Of a stretch of DNA of 64,000 nt, positions 29,411 to 39,444 are shown one piece after another; position 1 is the stretch's first letter; each line of letters begins with the position of its first letter. The stretch spans positions 59,259,196 to 59,323,195 of the forward strand of contig NC_088708.1 in NCBI RefSeq assembly GCF_963576615.1. The letters are read 5' to 3'. The notes under the pieces were generated by a model that was given only the letters and a program-made list of their open reading frames with translations, was not told the DNA's origin and did no database searches. This stretch comes from Watersipora subatra (Eukaryota; Bryozoa; Gymnolaemata; Cheilostomatida; Watersiporidae). The translations under genes were made by a program, and so were the position numbers.

Positions 29411-30476
29411 GAGTTTGAAGCCTTAGTGACCAACCAAACCGGCCAGCCAATCGAAACCCTTCGAATTGACGGTGGAGGGGAATATGTATCAAGCGAATTT
29501 GAAGAATACCTGCGCTCTCAAGGTATTCAGCATCAACTAACCGTTAGATATTCACAACAGCAAAACGGTGTAGCAAAACGGTATAATCGCACTGTATGTG
29601 AATTAGCCCGCGCGTTAGTAATCGACGCCGCATTACCGAAACATTTCTGGGCTGAGGCCATTTCAACAGCTGTTTATGTTAGGAATCGTGCCCCCACTAC
29701 TGCTCACCATGAGCCCACAACTCCATACCAGCAATGGTACAACTGTAAACCAGATATTAGTAATCTAAGGGTGTTTGGTTCTTTAGCCCATGCTCATGTA
29801 CCAAATGAGCTCCGTCAGAAACTGGATGATAAAGCAGAGACAATGATGTTTGTTGGCTATAGCCTTAGATCGAAAGGCTATCGTTTATATAATCCTTCTA
29901 CTAAGAAAGTCGTAGTACGAGGAGATGTCATGATAGATGAAAATAGGTTAGGGTTACCAGAGTCCGAGACTAACCAATGTGAGGATGAAGACAACTCCGA
30001 AAAGCTGACAGTTGAATTACCAGAACCTGAAAATCCCTCAGCAGTTACACGAAAATCACAGCGAAACCCCAATCCTATTGTAAGATTCGAGGTTAATGAG
30101 TATGTCAATCATGTGGCTTGCCTCACCAGCAATATAACCGAACCGTTAACAATGTCAGAGGCTATGTCTAGTCCCCAATCGAAGCAATGGATGAACGCTG
30201 CCTTCGAAGAATACACCGCATCAATCGACAATCGCTCTGTCTTCAACAGAAGCCGAGTATATCGCAGCTTTCGAAGCTGCAAAAGAGGCAGCCTGGTTAC
30301 GGCAATTATTCGTTGGCATTACTCGAGAGACATTACCACCAATAGTACTCCGCATAGACAACCAATCGGCCATCAGCATAGCAAACAACACTAACGTTAG
30401 TAAGCGCAGCAAGCATATGGATATAGAATATCATTATATTCGACAAGAAGTCCAAAACCACAATATAGTCACAGAA
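29411..30476 (+). pseudogene. Copia B pol remnant (integrase and RNase H parts)
   Basis: Contains the rest of the integrase core (DGGGEYVS, AVYVRNRAPT) and sequence matching the end of Copia RNase H. Part of the broken element; no function is expected. Confidence 0.8.
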
Positions 30477-30673
30477 TAGTGTCCAACTGATGATATGATA
30501 GCCGATATCTTCACCAAACCCCTACCTAAAACTCGTTTCGAGAAACTTTGTGTTATGTTAAATGTGGGATAGACGCCTGGCTGGCCGGTAACTAGGAACA
30601 TTATTATTACAGGGTGTACGCTTCGTATTTGCATACATTGTTTTGTTGTGAAATTATCAAAACTATGTGGGAG

Positions 30674-30875
30674 TGTTCAAATATTATTATATCATAGTAG
30701 TTTAGATAATGTTGGATTATGTTTTAGAGTTGTCTGCTCGTCTTTATTATTATTCAACTTATATTTTACCCACAATTCTATTTCTTCTCCCATTGTTTGA
30801 TTGTATCCTGATAATGGTGGCTGTATAATAAAAGGACTCAACTATAAATCCCTTATAATCACGTATAAAACAATA
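30674..30875 (+). repeat. Copia B 3' LTR
   Basis: 202 bp; differs from the 5' LTR by about six substitutions and one short indel. Confidence 0.92.
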
Positions 30876-30940
30876 GTTAAGGCGATTGACTAAAAATCAA
30901 TTGGGCTCTGTCCGCACAGGTTCGAATCCTGTCAACTGCG
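30876..30940 (+). pseudogene. tRNA-Ser remnant, 3' part of copy split by Copia B
   Basis: Starts at the second target copy GTTAA (30876-30880) and continues to CAACTGCG. The anticodon position reads AAA, one change from AGA. T arm intact. An A spacer follows, until the BEL insertion at 31070. Confidence 0.78.
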
Positions 30941-31069
30941 ATGATGTAAAGTTTTTCGCATCTAATGGATGATTTGAACTTTGCTGAAATAGGTTCTTAT
31001 AATGTGAAACATGTTTTGTCACATTCGATTGGTTTTGCAATTAATTATGGAACTTCACAAAAGCAAAGT

Positions 31070-31670
31070 TGTAAAGTTCTGCTGTCTGTTAAATTTCCTA
31101 ATTTGATAGTGCACTGCAATATCTAGTCACCCTGTGTGATTCACTGTTCCTGCCCAGAGCGAATGCCAGTTGATCTGTTGATCTTGGGTGGTCTAATGAT
31201 CTTTTGTGGTCTGTCTGACTTGCCACAGTGCCATACGTTTGATTAGGTGTCATTGTTTTATCAGCCTTTGAGCCAACAACATGTAGTTTTTAAGCCTCAT
31301 TTTTTGATGCTGATACTTTCTTCTATCTGTATTAAGTTTCATCATTACACCAATATCTATCGCATACACATATAATCAAGAGTTAAACAGAAGGAGAATC
31401 ACATACTATTTAGCAATCTCCTAGATGTGTTATTAAGGTAAATATTATATCTTTCATTTTATGTGTTTTATTTTATGTTTCTAAATGGCTTTGCAGATGA
31501 CTACCTGTATAATTAGCATACTTTCAATAACCTTTATCGACAATCGAGTTATTATTTTATTGTAGTTTCACGGTGTTGACAAGCAAATATAATAAACTTT
31601 TAATAGAATATACACTATGCCTCATCACCCGTATGTGACAATATAGCTACGAACCAGGGGATTAGCTACA
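31070..31670 (+). repeat. BEL 5' LTR (601 bp)
   Basis: TGTAAAGTTCTGC to GCTACA. Confidence 0.94.
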
Positions 31671-32381
31671 GTGAAACTTACACACACTAACGGAAGTGAA
31701 ATCGGACTGCCAGACGTATATAGGATATACATATATATATACATATATATATCAATGAACATTAATTTCGCCTCCAGCAGCCCAAGTGAAACTCCGTTGA
31801 TTTACAAAGGAAAAGTGAAGTCAGGAGGAAGAAGGAGCCAGAGTCGAGCAGCTAGAGCCACACAGCCAGCGACATCTTGACTTCCAACTTGATAAGTCGC
31901 ATTACCTTTTCTTTTTTCTTTAAACAACAGCAATTGACTTTGTTTTGTGTTTTGTTTTTTAATGATTTATAAATCCTTTTATGCAGCTAGTTGAATTGTT
32001 CACTAAATAGTGTGCGTTAGCAATTAAGCAATTCTACTAGTGCAGATTCTGGTCATTGGGCAGTGAATCATACAAGGGTGATAGTCTCAATTGATTTCTT
32101 GCAGAGAAAATTTGTGGTATGAATTTCAAAACTAATCCTTTATTGATTGCTGTCAGTAAAAACTACTGTAATTAAACCTAGAGCATTGTCTTAAAAATTT
32201 TGGCATTTTTTAGTAAGATAGCTATAAACAAGTTAAAAAATAGAACAATTTTCAGCTGAAAATTCTGACAGGTTTGACCATAGTGCAGATCACGTTGCCA
32301 CCTTCTTGGAGTTGTGTCCTCGAATTCATTGGGTTAAATCAATACGAGTTGAGTTCCAAGTTTTTTCTCCTAAACTAAATC

Positions 32382-35135
32382 ATGTCTGATAGCGAAGAAC
32401 TCGCTTCTGTTCACAGTGAAGAATCTACCAGTAGGAGGTTTTCACCAAGACTAAAAATACAGTCAATTAAGTCTGAGTTACAAGCAACTATTGAAAATCT
32501 CAGTGTAAGTCACAAAGCTACATTAAATGACTTGCGAGATAACTCTATTGAACTTTCCTATGAACAGCTTAACAGCATGCATGGAGAAATCACATTAGGT
32601 GCAGTTAATATCACAAAACTGCATAGTGCATACAAAGAAGCTCATGAAAGCGACTTACAACCTGACAAGGAAGACATTGTAGAAATAGATCGCGTGCTTG
32701 CTGATAACAGGAAGGTTATCGACCAGTTAGAAATTCGTATGAATAAGTTGGTAACAAGAACCAAGCACGCTGAGCCAGACATAGAAAGCATAAAATCCAA
32801 AAATTCATCCTTTCTTTCCTCTAGACAATCTAGGTCTAGCAAATCAGGCTCGAGCAGACTTTCTCAGTCACTCAAAATCATGCAGGCCGAGGCAAAAGCT
32901 GCTGCTGCAACTAAACAAGCCCAGCTTCAAGCCGAGATAGAATCTCAACAACTTGAGGAGGAAAGCCTCCAACTTCAGACACAAGTTCAAAGGAATAAAA
33001 GTCTGATAGCACAAGCTAAGTTAAAAGCAGGGTTAGAAGCTGAGCGCCAACGTGAGCAGATTTACGCACAAGCAATAGCAGAAGAATTGGAAGATAACAA
33101 TGAGTCATTGTTGCGCCCTCCTGTCACCAATAAGTTAAATTCAGGACAAACACAGCTAAAAGACTCAAATGAGTTATTCCGACAAACATCACAACAGCCT
33201 GCCAATGAGGTGATCACACCACTGCGCCTTCCAAGAGCTTCCCCAGATAGTTCTCCTATGACGATTTCTAGTACCCCTACTACAGTCTTTGATCCTGTTG
33301 CTCTTGCTGAAGCAATGAACACGGTTCGCCAGCGTCCTGATGAACCACCCATATTTAAGGGTGAGACACTTAAGTATCAGCAGTGGAAGGCCTCCTTTTT
33401 CGAAACCTTTGATTTCAGTTCATGCACACCAGGCAAAAAATGGCTCAAACTGCAGCAATATGTTACAGGCAAGGCCTGGCAAAAAATAGAGGGCCTCAGC
33501 TATAGAAAAACAGAAAGTGCATGGATGCTTGCCTGGAAGAAACTGGACACCAAATATGGCAAACCAGAAATAGTGGCGGAAGCCATGGAGGAAAAGTTAC
33601 TCAGCTGGCAAAAAATTGAAGCAAATGACAGCGAACAGTTAGAAGACTTCATTGACTTTCTTGAAGTTTGTTCAGAATGTGATAGTGATTTGAACCTTGG
33701 TTCTAAATCTGTAAACAAGCGGCTGATACAAAAACTTCCATTACATATTGCTCACAGATGGACAACAAAGGCCACAAAACTGGAGAAGAAATTGAGCAAG
33801 TTTCCACCACTCCAAGAATTCATCGATTTTCTAGTTCATGAATCTGACACATTAAACAACACATTGATTAAAGCGTATCAAGACTTTGGAAAAACAGATA
33901 AGTCAGTAAAAGGTAAAAGCGACAAAAGCAACAAAATCATGTCTTTTTCGACAGCAACCACAGCTGATGGTAAGTCTCACAATAGTTACAATGCCAATGG
34001 TCTGAAACAAAACAAATACCCATGCTTGAACTGCAACATGAACAATCATACGACGGGTACTTGTTTCAAGCTTGGTAAGCAAATACACTCCGAAATCGAA
34101 AGGTTTTTCATGAGCCATAACTTATGTTTTGCATGCTCTAAGCCTGGACACCGAATGACTGATTGTCGGTCTCCAGAGAAATGCATAAAGAAAAATTGCA
34201 ACCTACAGCACCTCACAGTATTTCATGAATACTACGTAAAAGATAAAGACAGCAAAAGTAAGACTCCTATAGAAGTAATACAAACAGACAGTGAGAAATC
34301 AGAAACAGCCCTAAACTGTTCCGACACCAGACCAGCTAATATCATGTCATGGACAATACCAGTGTATATTTCAACCAAAGATAATCCTGAAAAAGAAGTT
34401 CTGGTGTTTTCCTTGCTAGACTCCGGTTCAAATCGAACCTTCATCACTCAAAATACCCTTGACAAGCTCAATGTACAGACCTGTGATGCAGCTATGAAAA
34501 TTAGTACACTTACTGATACTGAGGGCACTGATTCAATGCGCCAAGCGGCCTCAGGACTGCTGGTTCGTGGCTACCATCAGAGCAGAGCAAGTAGACTTCC
34601 ACCGTGCATAAGCACAAGCAAAATACCTTTCAACTCAGAGGAGATACCCAATGCCACATCAGTGCAAAACTGGCCACACTTACAACATCTTGCCTCTCAG
34701 TTCATCTCTGCTCAAAAAGCAGCCAGCCTCGAGCTCGGATTGTTGATTGGAAACAATCTTCCACATGTGTTTATATCTAGACAAGAAATCAGTAGAGAAG
34801 ACCATGAGCCCTTTGCTCGTCTCACTGACTTGGGTTGGATTTTGATGGGAAACGCCACAAACTCTGCACACAGCTGCAACAGTTGCGCTCATACCATTCA
34901 ATCTGGGACAATAGTAAACTTGGCAGTACAACAGCCAACGACTAGAAAATGTATCTCTTTTAAAATAGAAACAGAAACTCCTGACTTCCCCAACACAGAT
35001 AAATTCGAACAACAAATACTAAAAGTTCTTAGTTCTGACTTTCAAACAAATCACGCTGATGAGATAAAGACAATGTCAATCGATGATCTCAAATTCTTAA
35101 ACATTATGAAAGAGCAAATTCATAAAGATAAGTAG
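32382..35135 (+). CDS. BEL Gag and protease region (917 aa)
   Basis: N-terminal acidic and coiled-coil region with Lys/Gln/Ala-rich heptads (about residues 150-240). A DUF1759-type Gag core starts near 320 (FKGETLKYQQWKASF). Two zinc knuckles follow at about 545-610 (CLNCNMNNHTTGTC; CFACSKPGHRMTDC). A retropepsin motif, FSLLDSGSNRTFIT, lies near 680. This order is characteristic of BEL/Pao and distinguishes it from Gypsy and Copia. It belongs to a broken element. Confidence 0.87.
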   Translation: MSDSEELASVHSEESTSRRFSPRLKIQSIKSELQATIENLSVSHKATLNDLRDNSIELSYEQLNSMHGEITLGAVNITKLHSAYKEAHESDLQPDKEDIVEIDRVLADNRKVIDQLEIRMNKLVTRTKHAEPDIESIKSKNSSFLSSRQSRSSKSGSSRLSQSLKIMQAEAKAAAATKQAQLQAEIESQQLEEESLQLQTQVQRNKSLIAQAKLKAGLEAERQREQIYAQAIAEELEDNNESLLRPPVTNKLNSGQTQLKDSNELFRQTSQQPANEVITPLRLPRASPDSSPMTISSTPTTVFDPVALAEAMNTVRQRPDEPPIFKGETLKYQQWKASFFETFDFSSCTPGKKWLKLQQYVTGKAWQKIEGLSYRKTESAWMLAWKKLDTKYGKPEIVAEAMEEKLLSWQKIEANDSEQLEDFIDFLEVCSECDSDLNLGSKSVNKRLIQKLPLHIAHRWTTKATKLEKKLSKFPPLQEFIDFLVHESDTLNNTLIKAYQDFGKTDKSVKGKSDKSNKIMSFSTATTADGKSHNSYNANGLKQNKYPCLNCNMNNHTTGTCFKLGKQIHSEIERFFMSHNLCFACSKPGHRMTDCRSPEKCIKKNCNLQHLTVFHEYYVKDKDSKSKTPIEVIQTDSEKSETALNCSDTRPANIMSWTIPVYISTKDNPEKEVLVFSLLDSGSNRTFITQNTLDKLNVQTCDAAMKISTLTDTEGTDSMRQAASGLLVRGYHQSRASRLPPCISTSKIPFNSEEIPNATSVQNWPHLQHLASQFISAQKAASLELGLLIGNNLPHVFISRQEISREDHEPFARLTDLGWILMGNATNSAHSCNSCAHTIQSGTIVNLAVQQPTTRKCISFKIETETPDFPNTDKFEQQILKVLSSDFQTNHADEIKTMSIDDLKFLNIMKEQIHKDK

Positions 35136-35411
35136 GGTTACATAACAATGCCATTACCATTCAAGGCTAAACCGCTCAGCATTGACACAAAAACCACTGC
35201 AATGCACAGATTTCATCTTCTTGAAAAAAAGTTCAAAAAAGATGCCATATATAAACTGCAATACCATGAATTTATGTCTGACATCATCACAAAAGGGGAA
35301 GCAGTTCTGGCAACCGACGACACTACCAACTCTTGGTATATTCCTCATTTCGGTGTCTTTCATCCTCGCAAGCCTGATCGTATTCGCGTTGTGTTTGATT
35401 GCGCTGCTTAA

Positions 35412-38276
35412 GTGGGAGGAGTCAGTTTAAATGACTTTCTACTACAAGGACCCGATCACATGAATGATCTTCAAGGCATTCTTCTTAGAATTCGTTTGAA
35501 CCCTGTAGCCTTCATGGGTGATATAGAACGGATGTTTCACCAATTCAAGGTGAAACCAGAGCACCAAGACTATTTACGGTTTATTTGGTATGATTGTGAT
35601 GGAAATCTAGCTGCTTTCAAAATGACAGTGCATCTTTTTGGGGCTAGATCTTCGCCCGCTTGCGCAACATATGGACTTCGATTTCTCGCCGATCAATATA
35701 ATTCATTATTGTCTGGCCATTCTGCATCTCATCAATTTGTTCACCGCAACTTTTATGTTGATGACGGTCTCACAAGTGTCTTCAATGAGGCTGAAGCAGT
35801 TTCTCTAATTCATGAGACACGTGAACTATGTGCTGCCGGCCAGTTAAGACTTCACAAAATAGCGTCCAACAGCCGCGAAGTGATGTCACAACTTCCAAGA
35901 AGTGAGTGCGCCCGTGCCATTGCCAGTCTTGACCTATCTTCTGATCCGCTTCCCCAAGAGCGATCACTTGGTATTCTATGGGACACTGAAAAGGATAATT
36001 TTACCTTTCACCATGACACTGCTACAAAACCAGACACCCGACGGGGTGTACTATCTACGGTGGCCTCAATCTTTGACCCTCTTGGATTCCTCTCGCCATA
36101 TATTTTAATTGGCAAAAACATTCTACAGGATATGTGTAGAAGTTCAGCTTCTTGGGATGATCCCCTGACAGGTGATTTATTGTCACTATGGAAGGAATGG
36201 AAAGCTTCTATTCCAGACTTAACAAACATAAGCATCCAAAGATGTTATCAACCGACAGACTTTGGCGACATCTTTAAGGCTGAGCTACATCACTTCTGTG
36301 ACGCAAGTACTCGTGGTTACGGTGAGGTTAGTTATCTCAGACTAGTTAACACACAAGGACAAGTAAATTGTTCACTTGTAATGAGCAAGAGCAGAGTAGC
36401 ACCAATCAAGCCCATAACCATTCCGCGCATGGAACTGCAAGCAGCGGTTACCCCAGCTAAAGTGTCCATATTTATTAAATCTGAGCTAGAGATTGATACC
36501 ACAGAAACCTTTTGGACAGATTCTCAAATTGTTCTTGGGTACATTAAAAACACAACTAAAAAGTTTCATCTCTATGTGACTAATAGAGTTCAGCAGGTGA
36601 GAGACAATTCAAGTCCTGAAAATTGGCGCTATGTCCCTACAGATAAAAACCCTGCCGATCACACTTCAAGAGGCCTGACTATCACTCAGCTGTTAAAATC
36701 TAACTGGCTTACAGGTCCAGATTTTCTCTGGAAGGAACCTATGCAATTTCCTGATCAGTTGACACCCGAAGTAAAACCTGATGACCCTGAAGTCAAATCC
36801 CTTTGTGTCCAAACGATTTCTAGTCCCAGTCAAACTCTCTATCAGCGACTACAGCGATTCTCTAGTTGGAATAAAGCTATCAAAGTCACTAAATTCTTTC
36901 TCAATAGAGTAGCCAAGTTAAAGGGCACTCAACTGCCAATTAACGCACCCCTCCTGTACATAGTTAAATGCATACAAGCTGAGCATTTTCCAGAAGTGCA
37001 ATCTCTGACAAAAGAGCAGCCACTAAATCCAAAGAGTACAGTTTTCAACCTGAACCCTTTCCTGGATAAAAATGGAGTAATGAGAATAGGAGGCCGCCTC
37101 AATCGCAGCACAGCTCTCAGTTTTTCTGAGAAACATCCAATTCTGCTGCCCAAAAGTGGGCATTTTACTCGCTTTCTTCTTCAGCATCTTCATGAGCAAG
37201 TGGCCCATCAAGGAAGATGCTTCACATTGGCCAAGATGAGATCTTCTGGGTACTGGATAATAGGTGACAGAAGTATAATAGCCTCTTTGATATACCAGTG
37301 TATTACTTGTCGATCCCACCGAGCTAAACCTCCAACACCCCAAATGACCTCACTTCCTCATGAAAGATCTAGCCAATCGCCTCCCTTCAGCTATTGTGGG
37401 ATCGATTGTTTTGGACCATTCATGGTCAAAGATAGAAGGACAGAGCTAAAACGATATGGACTCATGGTAACATGCCTCGCAAGCAGAGCAGTGCACCTTG
37501 AAGTTTTGGACGATATGAGCACAACAACCTTTGTGAACGGAATTCGAAACGTTATAGCCATTCGCGGGCCTATTAGAAAAATCTGGTGTGACCAGGGCAC
37601 CAACTTTGTTGGAGCTGTTCAAGATTTAACAGAAAAAGGCGTGTTTGAGTTTAAACTCAATCCTCCCAGCGCCAGTCACATGGGTGGCGTTTGGGAACGT
37701 ATGATCCGAACTGCTAGAAATGTCCTTCAGTCTCTTTTGAAGTCTCATAGTGATAGGCTTGACACAAGCCACCTTCACACCTTGATGTACGAAGTCATGG
37801 CCATCATAAACTCCAGACCACTATCTGTGGTCACTGAAGAAGACATGCCTCTAAGTCCTAATATGCTTCTGACTATGAAATCTGATGTTACCCTACCGCC
37901 CCCTGGAAGCTTTGATGAGTCCGATATGTACAGTCGCAAGCGCTGGCGTGCGGTTCAACACATTGCTAATGTATTCTGGAAAAGATGGAAGACAGAATAC
38001 TTATCCCAACTGCATTCTCGTCAAAAGTGGGTTCACAAGACAACAAATAATATAGCAGTAGGTGACATCGTATTAATCAAAGATGACCAAACAACAAAAA
38101 ATGTCTGGTTAAAAGGCCGAGTTTCTGATTGTTACACATCTCAAGATGGACAAATACGCTCAGCTAAAGTACTGTTAGGCAACCGTGTACAGGCAAAAAA
38201 CTCTGGAAAATTTCTAATCACACCAGTTGTGAAATTGATTAAACTTTTACCAGTCAAATCAAATGATATGTGCTAG
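35412..38276 (+). CDS. BEL Pol region: RT, RNase H, integrase (954 aa)
   Basis: RT with FYVDDGL (YVDD catalytic motif) near residue 115, a Pao RNase H region with HFCDASTRGYGEV near 295, integrase H2C2 zinc domain (HEQVAHQGR to CITCRSHR), integrase core with GIDCFGPF, CDQGTNFVGA and GGVWERMIRT, and a C-terminal DUF5641-like domain (VWLKGRVSDCYTSQDGQIRS). Sequence just upstream (35.15-35.41 kb) also belongs to RT. Part of a broken element. Confidence 0.87.
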   Translation: MGGVSLNDFLLQGPDHMNDLQGILLRIRLNPVAFMGDIERMFHQFKVKPEHQDYLRFIWYDCDGNLAAFKMTVHLFGARSSPACATYGLRFLADQYNSLLSGHSASHQFVHRNFYVDDGLTSVFNEAEAVSLIHETRELCAAGQLRLHKIASNSREVMSQLPRSECARAIASLDLSSDPLPQERSLGILWDTEKDNFTFHHDTATKPDTRRGVLSTVASIFDPLGFLSPYILIGKNILQDMCRSSASWDDPLTGDLLSLWKEWKASIPDLTNISIQRCYQPTDFGDIFKAELHHFCDASTRGYGEVSYLRLVNTQGQVNCSLVMSKSRVAPIKPITIPRMELQAAVTPAKVSIFIKSELEIDTTETFWTDSQIVLGYIKNTTKKFHLYVTNRVQQVRDNSSPENWRYVPTDKNPADHTSRGLTITQLLKSNWLTGPDFLWKEPMQFPDQLTPEVKPDDPEVKSLCVQTISSPSQTLYQRLQRFSSWNKAIKVTKFFLNRVAKLKGTQLPINAPLLYIVKCIQAEHFPEVQSLTKEQPLNPKSTVFNLNPFLDKNGVMRIGGRLNRSTALSFSEKHPILLPKSGHFTRFLLQHLHEQVAHQGRCFTLAKMRSSGYWIIGDRSIIASLIYQCITCRSHRAKPPTPQMTSLPHERSSQSPPFSYCGIDCFGPFMVKDRRTELKRYGLMVTCLASRAVHLEVLDDMSTTTFVNGIRNVIAIRGPIRKIWCDQGTNFVGAVQDLTEKGVFEFKLNPPSASHMGGVWERMIRTARNVLQSLLKSHSDRLDTSHLHTLMYEVMAIINSRPLSVVTEEDMPLSPNMLLTMKSDVTLPPPGSFDESDMYSRKRWRAVQHIANVFWKRWKTEYLSQLHSRQKWVHKTTNNIAVGDIVLIKDDQTTKNVWLKGRVSDCYTSQDGQIRSAKVLLGNRVQAKNSGKFLITPVVKLIKLLPVKSNDMC

Positions 38277-38316
38277 CGCCAATCATGTTGAAAATTATGA
38301 AAATTTAAGGTGGGAG

Positions 38317-38917
38317 TGTAAAGTTCTGCTGTCTGTTAAATTTCCTAATTTGATAGTGCACTGCAATATCTAGTCACCCTGTGTGATTCACTGTTCCTGC
38401 CCAGAGCGAATGCCAGTTGATCTGTTGATCTTGGGTGGTCTAATGATCTTGTGTGGTCTGTCTGACTTGCCACAGTGCCATACGTTTGATTAGGTGTCAT
38501 TGTTTTATCAGCCTTTGAGCCAACAACATGTAGTTTTTAAGCCTCATTTTTTGATGCTGATACTTTCTTCTATCTGTATTAAGTTTCATCATTACACCAA
38601 TATCTATCGCATACACATATAATCAAGAGTTAAACAGAAGGAGCATCACATACTATTTAGCAATCTCCTGGATGTGTTATTAAGGTAAATATTATATCTT
38701 TCATTTTATGTGTTTTATTTTATGTTTCTAAATGGCTTTGCAGATGACTACCTGTATAATTAGCATACTTTCAATAACCTTTATCGACAATCGAGTTATT
38801 ATTTTATTGTAGTTTCACGGTGTTGACAAGCATATATAATAAACTTTTAATAGAATATACACTATGCCTCATCACCCGTATGTGACAATATAACTACGAA
38901 CCAGGGGATTCGCTACA
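38317..38917 (+). repeat. BEL 3' LTR (601 bp)
   Basis: About 99% identical to the 5' LTR. Confidence 0.94.
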
Positions 38918-39153
38918 AGTCTTTTATTTTGCATCTCAAGTTTTTGCCAGTAGTGTGTTTTACATTCGTAGTTTCGATGATGGCTGGAACAAATATGCGT
39001 GTTTCAATGATGGCGGAAATAAAATTGTATGATGAAAGCTCAAATCTCAAAACCGTTGTAACTTAAACGTTTCAGAATAACTTGTTCTAATACTAACTGT
39101 CTAGATATATAACGTTGACAATTTCGGAACAATCAATCTTCATTTAAAACATA

Positions 39154-39290
39154 TTGTAGAGCAGGAACATGAACTTATCTTTCAGCTTTTTCCTTCAGAG
39201 GGTGGGCTACTCAAACAGAGATGTTTCATAGTCAGAAATTTATGCTGAATTCAATTATAATGTTTCTACACCTATGTGTGTGCACAATTC
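39154..39290 (+). repeat. Left terminal inverted repeat of the XPG-like/CXC element
   Basis: Begins TTGTAGAGCAGGA; includes GGTGGGCTA and TTTCTACACCT, all mirrored at the right end. Confidence 0.65.
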
Positions 39291-39444
39291 TGAGCTAGAG
39301 CGCACTTTTGAAATGGGAGGGGGCAACTCCAAATTTGCTTGGAAACCTTACATATCAGACAAAGAAAATTATTTTATAATCTCGAAAATTAATAAATGCT
39401 TTTATTTGAGATTAGGTGAGTCAACTCTCAGCACTTCTTAACCC

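Larger units (their letters stand above)
27509..30875 (+). mobile_element. Copia B: sibling of Copia A, broken
   Basis: A 3.4-kb Copia element inserted in the D-arm region of a tRNA-Ser gene. The target duplicates are GTCAA (27504-27508) and GTTAA (30876-30880), identical but for one base. LTRs are 208 and 202 bp, about 97% identical. It has the same initiator-Met primer site (27717-27730, one change) and purine tract TATGTGGGAG before the 3' LTR. It is about 1.1 kb shorter than Copia A and broken, with a few breaks. Orientation is opposite to Copia A. Confidence 0.94.
31070..38917 (+). mobile_element. BEL/Pao LTR retrotransposon, very young but broken
   Basis: A 7.85-kb element in an A spacer of the array. 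LTRs are 601 bp each and differ at about six sites (~1%). The flanks share AGT, or AAGT if the last LTR base is counted as target. The leader (31671-32381) holds a short AT-rich microsatellite near 31727-31752. The Gag/protease part lies at 32.4-35.1 kb and RT-RNase H-integrase at 35.1-38.3 kb. A purine tract (AAGGTGGGAG) precedes the 3' LTR. I could not match a primer site with confidence. About two to three breaks. Confidence 0.93.
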
